From assembly GCA_021299675.1 (NCBI GenBank), contig JAJTIF010000098.1:1-7127 (forward strand): a DNA stretch of 7,127 bases, written 5' to 3'. The stretch is from Pseudomonadota bacterium (GTDB lineage Bacteria; Bdellovibrionota; Bacteriovoracia; Bacteriovoracales; Bacteriovoracaceae). The notes under the pieces are model-generated. The model searched no databases. It had not been told where the DNA came from and worked only from the letters and a program-made list of their open reading frames with translations. The translations under genes and the position numbers were made by a program. Below, in pieces: positions 1-5,935 of the stretch. The first letter of the stretch is position 1. Each line of letters starts with the position of its first letter.

Positions 1-558
1 AGATTCGTCCGCTTCATCCACCCTGACATCCGACTCAATCAGAACTTTCGCCTGCGCCGAAGCTTGTATAAAGATTTCCTTAAGCGCCTTAAGAAATCAA
101 AGAAGAGGATCTGGCTAGTGACAGGCTACTTTCAGCCCAAGCGCTCCATCATCAACAGTCTGAAAGCTGCAGCTCGGCAGGGCGTGGATGTGCGGATTTT
201 GCTTTCCACCAAATCTGATGTGTTTTACTACTCACTCTTGCAGACCTACTACCACTACGAGCTGCTCGATGCAGGAGTGAAAATCTTTGAGTTCGACCCC
301 TCGATCATCCACGCCAAGAACTACTTCATCGATGACTGGATCACGGTGGGCTCCACCAACCTGAACTACCGCTCCTTCATGCATGACCTCGAGGTGGATA
401 TTCGCATCCAGCATCCGCAGAATAAAAAACTGCTGGAGAAAAACTTCCAGGAGCAGGAGAGCGCCTCCACTCCCCTCACTTTCGAACAACTGAACCTTAG
501 GCCCTGGTGGAAGACCATCGCCTCGCGACTTATCTTTCTTTTTCGTTACTGGAATTAA
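1..558 (+). CDS. clsB: Cardiolipin synthase/phospholipase D family protein, ClsB-like (5' end outside window)
   Basis: This is the C-terminal 185 residues of a PLD-superfamily phosphatidyltransferase. Such enzymes join two phospholipid headgroups at the inner membrane to make cardiolipin. The frame is open to base 1, so the TTG at 64 is an internal Leu and the true start lies upstream. One HKD motif is visible at nt 310-360: HAK, four residues, Asp, then GSTN. It is the second of the two HKD motifs that form one active site in this family; the first lies outside the window. Upstream of it, the block around IWLVTGYFQP and the stretch ending VDVRILLS match the start of a second PLD domain. The tail (RPWWKTIASRL) resembles the ClsB tail. 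The next gene, one base downstream, is a YbhP-like protein, and ybhP and ybhO/clsB are also neighbours in E. coli, which favours ClsB over ClsA. The family is certain; the ClsB subtype is inferred from the tail and the neighbour. Confidence 0.88.
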   Translation, partial: RFVRFIHPDIRLNQNFRLRRSLYKDFLKRLKKSKKRIWLVTGYFQPKRSIINSLKAAARQGVDVRILLSTKSDVFYYSLLQTYYHYELLDAGVKIFEFDPSIIHAKNYFIDDWITVGSTNLNYRSFMHDLEVDIRIQHPQNKKLLEKNFQEQESASTPLTFEQLNLRPWWKTIASRLIFLFRYWN

Positions 559-559
559 A

Positions 560-1303
560 ATGAAAATTAAAATCCTCTCGTATAACATTCACAAGGGCTT
601 CGATTTTTTTAACACCTCCTTCGTACTGGCACGGATCAAGCAGCAAATCCGACTCATCAACCCCGACGTGGTCTGCTTGCAGGAAGTGCAGGGAGAGCAC
701 GAAAAACTCAAACAGAAGATCAGTGACTGGCCTCTGCAGGCGCAGTTCGAATACCTCGCAGATACGATCTGGCCTCACCATGCCTACGGTAAGAATGCCG
801 TTTATACCGAAGGCCACCACGGGAATGCTCTTCTATCAAAGTACCCGATTAAATACTGGCACAACCTCGACTTGACCCTTGATAAAAGCGAGATGCGGGG
901 GATGATCCATGCGGAGATCTGGTTGCCGGAAGCGGACAAAACTTTTCACATGATGAACACGCACATTAACCTCTTCCACAGCGCCCGCGTGAAGCAAGCG
1001 AAGCTTATGGCCCAGTACGTGCGCGAAAAGATCCCAAGCGAGGCACCCTTTATCATGGCCGGTGATTTTAACGATTGGCTCTTGCGCCTCGATCCGATCA
1101 TGAAGCGAGAGTTTGGGAGTCGAGAAGTCTTCGAAGAACTCTACCAAAAACACGCCCGCACCTTTCCCTGCTTCAAACCCATGCTGCCACTGGATCGGAT
1201 GTACTACCGTGGGATCCTACCCATCCAGGCGATGGTGCTGAATGATCCAATCTGGAAAGAGCTCTCCGATCACTTACCGATCTACGCTGAAGTGGAGATC
1301 TGA
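560..1303 (+). CDS. ybhP: YbhP-like endonuclease/exonuclease/phosphatase (EEP) family protein
   Basis: This 247-residue protein is a metal-dependent phosphodiesterase/phosphatase of the EEP (DNase I-like) fold. All core motifs are present: N9 in YNIHKG, E42 in CLQEV, the EGHHGNALLSKYP block (residues 84-96), H135 in MNTHINL, D169/N171 in AGDFND, D212 in LDRMY, and D237-H238 in SDHLP. From memory, E. coli YbhP (about 253 aa) shares long stretches, including EYLADT-W, YG-NAVY-EGHHGNA-LS and AGDFNDW, so orthology is likely. The substrate of YbhP is not settled to my knowledge. Its pairing with a cardiolipin synthase suggests a phospholipid or other phosphodiester at the membrane, but that is inference. 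ATG 560 follows the clsB stop by one base with only a weak GGA six bases upstream, so translation is probably coupled to clsB. No signal peptide is visible. The last 22 bp overlap the end of alkB on the other strand. Confidence 0.9.
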   Translation: MKIKILSYNIHKGFDFFNTSFVLARIKQQIRLINPDVVCLQEVQGEHEKLKQKISDWPLQAQFEYLADTIWPHHAYGKNAVYTEGHHGNALLSKYPIKYWHNLDLTLDKSEMRGMIHAEIWLPEADKTFHMMNTHINLFHSARVKQAKLMAQYVREKIPSEAPFIMAGDFNDWLLRLDPIMKREFGSREVFEELYQKHARTFPCFKPMLPLDRMYYRGILPIQAMVLNDPIWKELSDHLPIYAEVEI

Positions 1304-2286
1304 GATTCCCATGCTTTCACTTTGGGGTTCATCACCTTAAACCACAGCGGTGGCACGAGGGCGAGCAAGATCATACCGGGGTAGCCAGAGGGCAACTGAG
1401 GGGCTTGATCGTGATGCTTCAGCACAGTGTAGGGCAAATGCGCTAGGGCATGATGGTCACTGTGGCGCTGAAGATTAAAGAGTAGAAGATTAGAAAACTT
1501 ATGGGCTGAGTTCCAGGAATGGATGGGCGTGACCTTCTCGTAGCGCCCGCTGACATTCTTTTTACGGACCAAGCCGTAGTGCTCGAGGTAGTTCACTAAT
1601 TCCAGCAGCACAAATGCCACCACGGATTGCGCGAGAAAAAACACCAACACACTCTGAGATAAAAAAGCTGCCGAGAGTGTGAAGAGCACACTCATGACCA
1701 CTCCACCCCAGACGGCTTTCGAGTCAATCTTCAGGGCATGGAGAAAACTGGTCACCACTGAACGGACTACAAAGAAATAAACGTTTTCGTTATAGCGAGC
1801 ACTCGCTGGATCATCGGGCGTAGACACCAGAAGATGATGGCCGCGCACGTGCTCCACAGCGAAGTGCTGGTACCAAACACTGGAGAGAATGAGGTTCGCC
1901 ACCAGGCGTGGGGCGAATTCTTTTTTGTGGCAAAGCTCATGACCAACGGTGATCCCGAGCCCTCCGGTATAAAGCCCCACCACCAGGGCGAGCAGCAGCA
2001 GGTCCCAGCCCAAGGGTAATGCCAAGGCCAGCGACACACCAAGCCCCAGCACCAGAAAGTGAGTCAGAGAGTAGAGGTAGAGGGCCGGGGCCCAGACTAT
2101 TTCTTTTTTCCAAACGGATTCTTGGGCATCAGAAGGGTTGGTCTTATCCACACCCATCACGAGATCGATCAAAGGAATGCCCACAAACACAAACACCGCT
2201 GGCAGCCATAGGAACTCTGGTCTTTGGAGAGCAAAGACAGTAACAGCAGTATAAACAAGAAAGGCGAGAAATTGGATGGGATGCAT
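1282..2286 (-). CDS. alkB: Alkane 1-monooxygenase, AlkB family membrane di-iron hydroxylase
   Basis: This 334-residue integral membrane non-haem di-iron enzyme would hydroxylate the terminal carbon of alkanes or other acyl-type chains, taking electrons from rubredoxin. No rubredoxin gene is in view. Every AlkB signature is present: GHELCHK (H116, H120), EHVRGHH (H146, H150, H151), the following STPDDPASAR block, NYLEHYG (H236) and LQRHSDHHA (H275, H278, H279). The nine histidines expected to bind the iron pair are therefore kept. The late PQLPSGYPGM and PPLWFKVMNP segments are also typical. Hydrophobic segments are clear around residues 5-40, 68-110, 195-232 and 302-316. It is shorter than the roughly 400 residues of Pseudomonas AlkB, mainly at the N-terminus. 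ATG 2286 lies two bases after the peptidase stop and lacks a properly placed Shine-Dalgarno. The start codon is inside a hairpin, so expression probably depends on coupling. It is the last gene of a three-gene operon. The true substrate (alkane, fatty acid or other lipid) cannot be told from the sequence. Confidence 0.93.
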   Translation of the reverse strand: MHPIQFLAFLVYTAVTVFALQRPEFLWLPAVFVFVGIPLIDLVMGVDKTNPSDAQESVWKKEIVWAPALYLYSLTHFLVLGLGVSLALALPLGWDLLLLALVVGLYTGGLGITVGHELCHKKEFAPRLVANLILSSVWYQHFAVEHVRGHHLLVSTPDDPASARYNENVYFFVVRSVVTSFLHALKIDSKAVWGGVVMSVLFTLSAAFLSQSVLVFFLAQSVVAFVLLELVNYLEHYGLVRKKNVSGRYEKVTPIHSWNSAHKFSNLLLFNLQRHSDHHALAHLPYTVLKHHDQAPQLPSGYPGMILLALVPPLWFKVMNPKVKAWESQISTSA

Positions 2287-2310
2287 AGCTAATTGATAGC
2301 TATTTTTTTT
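2285..2310 (-). promoter_or_regulatory. A8 slippery run plus hairpin at the peptidase-alkB junction
   Basis: Read on the minus strand, eight A's (2310-2303) are followed by a perfect 7-bp hairpin: ATAGCTA (2303-2297) and TAGCTAT (2291-2285) with a five-base loop. The hairpin holds the peptidase TAG (2291-2289) and the A and T of the alkB ATG (2286-2284). The peptidase codons across the run are GGA AAA AAA ATA, giving the heptamer A AAA AAA in the classical -1 phase. alkB is in the -1 frame and is open back to this site. The sequence pattern is certain; a role in coupling, frameshifting or transcript slippage is inference. On the plus strand the same element looks like a weak terminator (stem then T8). 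Confidence 0.5.
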
Positions 2311-2951
2311 CCTTCAGTAAAGAGCCAGGTCGGGCCAACGAAGGTTTTCTTTTCACCGTCGATCACAATTCCAGCCCCGTCTGGGCAGGCGTAGAGGTTC
2401 CGCTTTGTGCGCTTGGTGAGTTTACGGAATTCGGCATCGTAACGGCTGGAATTTCTATAGTGCGGAAAGAAATCAAATTCCAAGAGCGCCATGGCGTCGA
2501 GGTTTTTAATGTTATCGTGATTTTCATCACGATCAAAACTCGGCATCCCGGCCATGGTGATATCCCGGCTCATCATGATTGCGCCCGCCGAAAGTCCCGT
2601 GAGCACGCCACCTCGGTAGACATAATCTCTAAGAGCTTCCAGCAGTTTGGTCTTTCGAAGCCACAAAAGAAAATGAAAGGTATTTCCCCCGCCAAGATGA
2701 ATGACATCCGCTTTCATGACTTCACGGAAAAGGGTTTGGTCGTAAGGAATATCAATTGGAAAATGCAGAAAGCGCTTCACACTAAAACGGCGGTACTGCT
2801 CGACGAAGTGCTGGAATTCAATTTCTGAGAGATAAGAAGATGCCGGGATGTACGCCATGAGAGGGTTTTTCACACCAATCATTTGCATCGTCATATCATC
2901 GAGTTCGCGATTTGCCCGCGCGTCGCCACCGGAATAGAGCACGAGTTTCAC
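2289..2951 (-). CDS. Peptidase S51 family protein (dipeptidase E-like)
   Basis: This 220-residue cytoplasmic protein belongs to peptidase family S51 (dipeptidase E and cyanophycinase relatives, class I amidotransferase-like fold). Seen motifs are GGGNTF (residues 87-92, preceding the oxyanion region), the nucleophile elbow GLSAGA with Ser121, and FFPHY with His164 as probable general base. The acidic member of the triad is not obvious. The length is close to that of PepE (about 229 aa), which cleaves Asp-X dipeptides; specificity here is unproven. The start is GTG 2951, immediately after the SelO-like TAA with no spacer, and has a strong AGAAGGA six bases upstream. An ATG start is not available nearby. 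The 3' end carries an eight-A run (codons 214-217) that puts alkB in the -1 frame. It is co-transcribed with the SelO-like and alkB genes. There is no known pathway link among the three, and none is claimed. Confidence 0.87.
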   Translation of the reverse strand: MKLVLYSGGDARANRELDDMTMQMIGVKNPLMAYIPASSYLSEIEFQHFVEQYRRFSVKRFLHFPIDIPYDQTLFREVMKADVIHLGGGNTFHFLLWLRKTKLLEALRDYVYRGGVLTGLSAGAIMMSRDITMAGMPSFDRDENHDNIKNLDAMALLEFDFFPHYRNSSRYDAEFRKLTKRTKRNLYACPDGAGIVIDGEKKTFVGPTWLFTEGKKIAIN

Positions 2952-4802
2952 TTAAAGTCCTTCTCTGCACTCTCTTACGATGCCGGCCATGTCTCTCAGG
3001 ATGTTCTGCTCACGCTTGGGTGTGTTCGCCTCTAAGTCCTCACGGTGTGTCTTATGCATGACATCCGGATCAAGCGTTTGATAATGGGAGAAGTCTTTCA
3101 TCAAACGATAAAGTTCGGCGTTGGTGAGTTTGGGCCTGCACTTCGAGACTTTCTCCACCACGTAGGTGATAGAATCCCCAGTCACACGATCGTATTTATT
3201 AATGATCGATGAGCGCATCGTCACATCCAGGAGAATCTGGTGACGCTCCTTCTTCTGGAGGAGCGCACACATATCAATCAGATTGAGGTATGCCACCTGA
3301 AATTTCTTGATCTGCGTCTTAAGCATGCTGGTCATATTGAGATCAGTTTTCTTAGCGTAACTAGATTTGATGATTTCGATGAACTCATCAGACTTGAGCA
3401 GCTCGCCCCGGGTGAGGTAGAGCTGCGGTAGCTCGCGCAGGATATCGCGCATACAAAAAATAGCATCGCGGGTAATCCCATCTGCCACTTTGTAGACACC
3501 ACGCTGGCTCTTGGCCCTTTCAAACCAAGTGAAGCTGCGACGGAATACACGGATGTCGTTGAGGTTGTGCTTGAAGAGATCGTCGACGTGCTTCGCCTTG
3601 AACCCCATCTTGTGGAGAAGGTTTTTATACTTCGCTTCTTCGAAGTGATGCTCGAACTGATTCAGCGACGAGTGGTTTTTAAAGTCAGCCAAGGGACGCT
3701 TCTTCTTGCGGATCAAGAAATCCGTGAGCTGTGCGAAAGCCTGGACGATGTACTTCGCCTTTTGTTTCTGCTCTAAGATCGTGGTCGAAAAGCGCTCGAC
3801 GTCATCGTAGCGGTACTCGCTGTGGAAGAGCCCGAACTGGCGGATGGAGCCGTAGTCGATCACTCCCCCGTCCATCAGAATATTATCGCCGTCCCAGTCA
3901 AGCCAACAGAAGATGTACTCGTCTTCGAACTTCGCAGCGACGCGGCCGAAGGTTTCGGAAACTTTTTTCAGCAGATAATTATATTTCTCAGATGAGCTCT
4001 TGGCGCGCACGTCTTCCCAGTCACCGTTGAGCACCTGGCGCTCGATATAGTAATCGGCTACCTGCTTGAGGGCCTTATAGTTGCCCTGCTTGAGGTGATT
4101 GAAAAAATGCGAAGGCCGAATGAGGTTGGGATACGCTCGCACGTTGATCGCAAGCCCTTTATCGTACTCAAGGGTCAAGAGCAGACGTTCGGTTTTAATA
4201 TTGTTTTTCTGAAACACTTCACTGAAAAAAAGCGTCTCGAGTCCTTCACCGGTTTCACTGCACCCACAACCGTAAGAGATTGTCGGGTCCCCCGTCTGAA
4301 AGTACTTCTTTTGAATGTTCACCGCTGGTGAGAGCTTCGTGCCTCCGGTGCCACAGCTTGAGACGTCCCAGCTGACTCCCTGGTGACGGATAGTCCCATT
4401 CCAAATGGTACGCCCGTCTCCCGAAGTGCGCCCAGATTTGTCGGGGTGCTGCAGCTGCAGGTAACGAGTCGCCATGTAGGTATTTGGACGGATTTCATCT
4501 TTGGTGAAATCGATTTTGTTTTCGATGTCCCACTCATTGATGATCTGTAGACTGAAGGTGTGGAGAATTTGTTTTTCGAGCTCAGGAGTTATTTCATTGG
4601 GATGATCTTTCGGGATCAGCCCCATCTCTCGCGCCAAATCGAAATGGAAGAAAACAATCTTCCCTCCCTTCTTGGTCCGAACTTGATACTCCACGCGCCC
4701 ATCCGGCACTTGAGTTTTAAACGGATGTGATCCGTTAATCTTGCTGAAGTTAGCGTAAGCCTTAACCGACTCTTGCACTTCGGATTTCTTGACTGAACTC
4801 AT
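2952..4802 (-). CDS. Divergent SelO-family protein (pseudokinase-fold protein adenylyltransferase-like)
   Basis: This 616-residue protein (617 if the adjacent GTG at 4805 is used) looks like a remote SelO/YdiU relative. SelO proteins use a pseudokinase fold with inverted ATP to transfer AMP to Ser/Thr/Tyr. The support is motif collinearity: FDLAREMGL (residues 54-62), GDGR (128-131), SWDV followed by CGTGGT (144-155, the family LKGxGxT site), SEVF with E195, R222 and R229 at the seven-residue spacing known for SelO, SHFFNHL and KQVADYYIER before a WDGDN with D306-N307, and IDYG with D316 (the DFG equivalent, nine residues after N307 as in the family). HSEYRY follows. Differences are a Cys (C150) in place of the site lysine, an insertion of about 22 residues before E195 holding C179 and C181, and a C-terminal region about 100 residues longer than usual, rich in Lys/Arg and unrecognised. 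A Cys lies five residues from the end. AGGA is nine bases before ATG 4802 and six before GTG 4805. First gene of the operon. Activity is uncertain. Confidence 0.75.
   Translation of the reverse strand: MSSVKKSEVQESVKAYANFSKINGSHPFKTQVPDGRVEYQVRTKKGGKIVFFHFDLAREMGLIPKDHPNEITPELEKQILHTFSLQIINEWDIENKIDFTKDEIRPNTYMATRYLQLQHPDKSGRTSGDGRTIWNGTIRHQGVSWDVSSCGTGGTKLSPAVNIQKKYFQTGDPTISYGCGCSETGEGLETLFFSEVFQKNNIKTERLLLTLEYDKGLAINVRAYPNLIRPSHFFNHLKQGNYKALKQVADYYIERQVLNGDWEDVRAKSSSEKYNYLLKKVSETFGRVAAKFEDEYIFCWLDWDGDNILMDGGVIDYGSIRQFGLFHSEYRYDDVERFSTTILEQKQKAKYIVQAFAQLTDFLIRKKKRPLADFKNHSSLNQFEHHFEEAKYKNLLHKMGFKAKHVDDLFKHNLNDIRVFRRSFTWFERAKSQRGVYKVADGITRDAIFCMRDILRELPQLYLTRGELLKSDEFIEIIKSSYAKKTDLNMTSMLKTQIKKFQVAYLNLIDMCALLQKKERHQILLDVTMRSSIINKYDRVTGDSITYVVEKVSKCRPKLTNAELYRLMKDFSHYQTLDPDVMHKTHREDLEANTPKREQNILRDMAGIVRECREGL
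2958..2964 (-). promoter_or_regulatory. Ribosome binding site deciding the GTG start of the S51 peptidase
   Basis: AGAAGGA on the minus strand, six bases before GTG 2951, lies within the last codons of the SelO-like gene. It supports GTG as the start and tight translational coupling across the abutting TAA/GTG. Confidence 0.7.
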
Positions 4803-4840
4803 CACTCACCATCCTGGCTCATTAGAGGAACTCTAGAAAA

Positions 4841-4869
4841 ATTATAGAATGTTATTTCGCTAGGACCAA
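4841..4869 (-). promoter_or_regulatory. Sigma70-type promoter of the SelO-peptidase-alkB operon
   Basis: On the minus strand, a perfect -10 box TATAAT (4846-4841) lies exactly 17 bases after TTGGTC (4869-4864). The latter keeps only the TTG of the -35 consensus. The predicted start is near 4834, giving an untranslated leader of about 30 bases before the SelO-like gene. It sits in the only gap (about 75 bp) between the hydrolase and SelO-like genes. Confidence 0.6.
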
Positions 4870-4872
4870 ACT

Positions 4873-4895
4873 AAAAGGCTCAATGGGAGCTTTTT
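4873..4895 (-). terminator. Weak possible terminator at the end of the hydrolase gene
   Basis: An imperfect inverted repeat overlaps the hydrolase stop. GCTC (4878-4881) pairs with GAGC (4887-4890), flanked by AAAA and TTTT arms. On the minus strand the stem has one A-C mismatch and its U tract is part of the stem, so it is weak. The same repeat read on the plus strand pairs slightly better (a G-U in place of the mismatch). Confidence 0.25.
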
Positions 4896-5800
4896 ACCCT
4901 TATCTTCTGATCAATCAGCTCAAGAAATTTTTTTCTGTATTTCCCATCAGATACATGAAACGCATCAGCGTGCTGGCCTTCCTGAATTTTCCACCACCAT
5001 TTTGGAGCGCTAAGCTTTTGATATAATTCTCGCCCACCTTTAAAATCGACGACTTGATCGTGAGGCGAATGCATGACAAGAGTGGGAGTTTTAATTTCTG
5101 AGAGCACGGCTTCCGAAGCGTATTCGTCAGATATTAAAATCCGCGCCAAGGGGTAGAATGGCACCAACCACCAGCGCGTAAGAAATTTTCTACTCGCTAC
5201 ATCTTTATAACTTTGGAAAGTGGAATCAAAAACCAGCAGATCCACACCACCGCTCTTCTCAAAATCCACCACAGCCCTCCCCATCACCTGCCCACCCAAA
5301 CTTTGACCGTAGAAAATAAGATTCTTCGTTTCTCTTTTGAGATGATCACTGTGTGCCCACCTCATCGCGCTCAGTGCATCCAGATAGACACCGGCTTGCG
5401 TCGGCTCTCCCTCACTCATACCGTAGCCGCGGTAATCGAAGATCAAGAGATCCACACCTTGTTCAGCAATCCACAACATACTTAAAAAATGCGTCGACAT
5501 ATTTTCGGCGTTTCCGTGAAAGAGTAGCAGAGTCGAATGGGGATCCTTGGCCCGGATCACCCAGGCGTGGAGCTTCACTCTGTCCGCAGACTCGAGCCAA
5601 ACTTCTTCAGGCGTCACACCAAAGCGCTCTGGCGCGATGAGGGCTCCCCTGAGTGGCTGGTAGAAGAGCTGCGAGCAGGAGGACAACACGATGAGAAGTG
5701 AGAGCTTAACCAAAGCCTGACAGATTGCTAACCCATTCTTGATTGGAGCAAGCACCATACATCTTAGATAATCAATGAGGGAGGAACGCTTATGACTCAT
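4880..5800 (-). CDS. Alpha/beta-hydrolase, putative lipoprotein (BEM46/ABHD-like)
   Basis: This is a 306-residue serine hydrolase of the alpha/beta fold. Visible elements are HGNAEN (residues 95-100, oxyanion loop), FDYRGYGMSEGEPT (121-134), the nucleophile elbow YGQSLGG with Ser167, FDSTF (191-195), Asp248 in HSPHDQVVD, and His277 in EGQHADAF. The complete Ser-Asp-His triad is therefore present. The arrangement is that of BEM46/ABHD13-type hydrolases; the substrate is unknown. The N-terminus has a hydrophobic stretch and a lipobox, LSSC with Cys42, and Ser at +2 predicts outer-membrane sorting. From ATG 5800 the segment before the hydrophobic core is long (about 32 residues). ATG 5758 (Met15) or TTG 5713 (residue 30) would give a more usual signal peptide but have no Shine-Dalgarno. 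ATG 5800 has only AAGG one base upstream or AAGGA twelve bases upstream. Enzyme call firm, start uncertain. The gene stop lies inside a weak hairpin, and the SelO operon promoter follows. Confidence 0.87.
   Translation of the reverse strand: MSHKRSSLIDYLRCMVLAPIKNGLAICQALVKLSLLIVLSSCSQLFYQPLRGALIAPERFGVTPEEVWLESADRVKLHAWVIRAKDPHSTLLLFHGNAENMSTHFLSMLWIAEQGVDLLIFDYRGYGMSEGEPTQAGVYLDALSAMRWAHSDHLKRETKNLIFYGQSLGGQVMGRAVVDFEKSGGVDLLVFDSTFQSYKDVASRKFLTRWWLVPFYPLARILISDEYASEAVLSEIKTPTLVMHSPHDQVVDFKGGRELYQKLSAPKWWWKIQEGQHADAFHVSDGKYRKKFLELIDQKIRVKSSH
5779..5784 (+). promoter_or_regulatory. Strong ribosome binding site of the 47-codon ORF
   Basis: GGGAGG sits seven bases before ATG 5792. It is the strongest Shine-Dalgarno seen in the window and is the main reason for calling the small ORF. 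On the other strand this stretch is coding for the hydrolase leader. Confidence 0.5.
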
Positions 5801-5935
5801 ACCTTGGCTCGATCCTTAGTTTCACTGGCTTCACCCATTCTCTTCTTCATTTATCTTTGGAATGATCTAAAGACCCTCTCCATGGACGATCAACACCCTG
5901 CCCTATCTTGGTTCATGCCCGTCGATCAAGATTGA
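5792..5935 (+). CDS. Small membrane protein, 47 aa, unrecognised
   Basis: This is a short ORF: ATG at 5792 and TGA at 5933. It is preceded by GGGAGG (5779-5784) with a seven-base spacer, the best ribosome binding site in the window. The predicted 47-residue peptide begins MTHTLARS, has one hydrophobic segment (about residues 9-23, containing SLASPILFFIYLW) flanked by one Arg, and ends in an acidic tail (MPVDQD). This fits a single-pass small membrane protein, with the short N-terminus inside if the positive-inside rule holds. I do not recognise a family. It lies between divergently oriented genes, overlaps the first nine bases of the hydrolase ORF head to head, and its stop overlaps the -35 box of the glycosyltransferase promoter. 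A possible weak promoter (TTGGAG at 5743, GATAAT at 5767) would start transcription just at the ribosome binding site, so it is doubtful. A chance ORF over the hydrolase leader is the main alternative. Confidence 0.45.
   Translation: MTHTLARSLVSLASPILFFIYLWNDLKTLSMDDQHPALSWFMPVDQD

Noticed and set aside
64..558. TTG at 64 as the start of the PLD protein
   Set aside because: The frame is open to base 1 and the residues before it continue the second PLD domain, so the gene is cut by the window edge.
232..1153. Minus-strand ORFs of 96-118 codons (232-588, 530-820, 836-1153)
   Set aside because: They lie opposite the clsB and ybhP genes, which carry full family motifs; the minus-strand translations have low-complexity shadow composition and no domains.
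1767..2243. ORFs at 1767-2042 (-), 1834-2019 (+) and 2019-2243 (+)
   Set aside because: These are shadows of alkB; the translations are Pro/Arg/Trp-rich and have no motifs.
2285..2310. Plus-strand intrinsic terminator (stem plus T8)
   Set aside because: The stem has only two G-C pairs and no plus-strand gene ends here; the element is better explained by its position at the peptidase-alkB junction, so it is listed there.
2460..2828. Plus-strand ORF of 122 codons
   Set aside because: It is opposite the S51 peptidase, which has intact GGGNTF and GLSAGA motifs; nothing recognisable in the plus translation.
3240..4537. Several ORFs of 63-99 codons inside the SelO-like gene
   Set aside because: They are alternate-frame shadows of a continuous 617-codon frame with family motifs along its length.
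5213..5640. Plus-strand ORFs of 90 and 95 codons
   Set aside because: They are opposite the alpha/beta-hydrolase core, which has its full triad.
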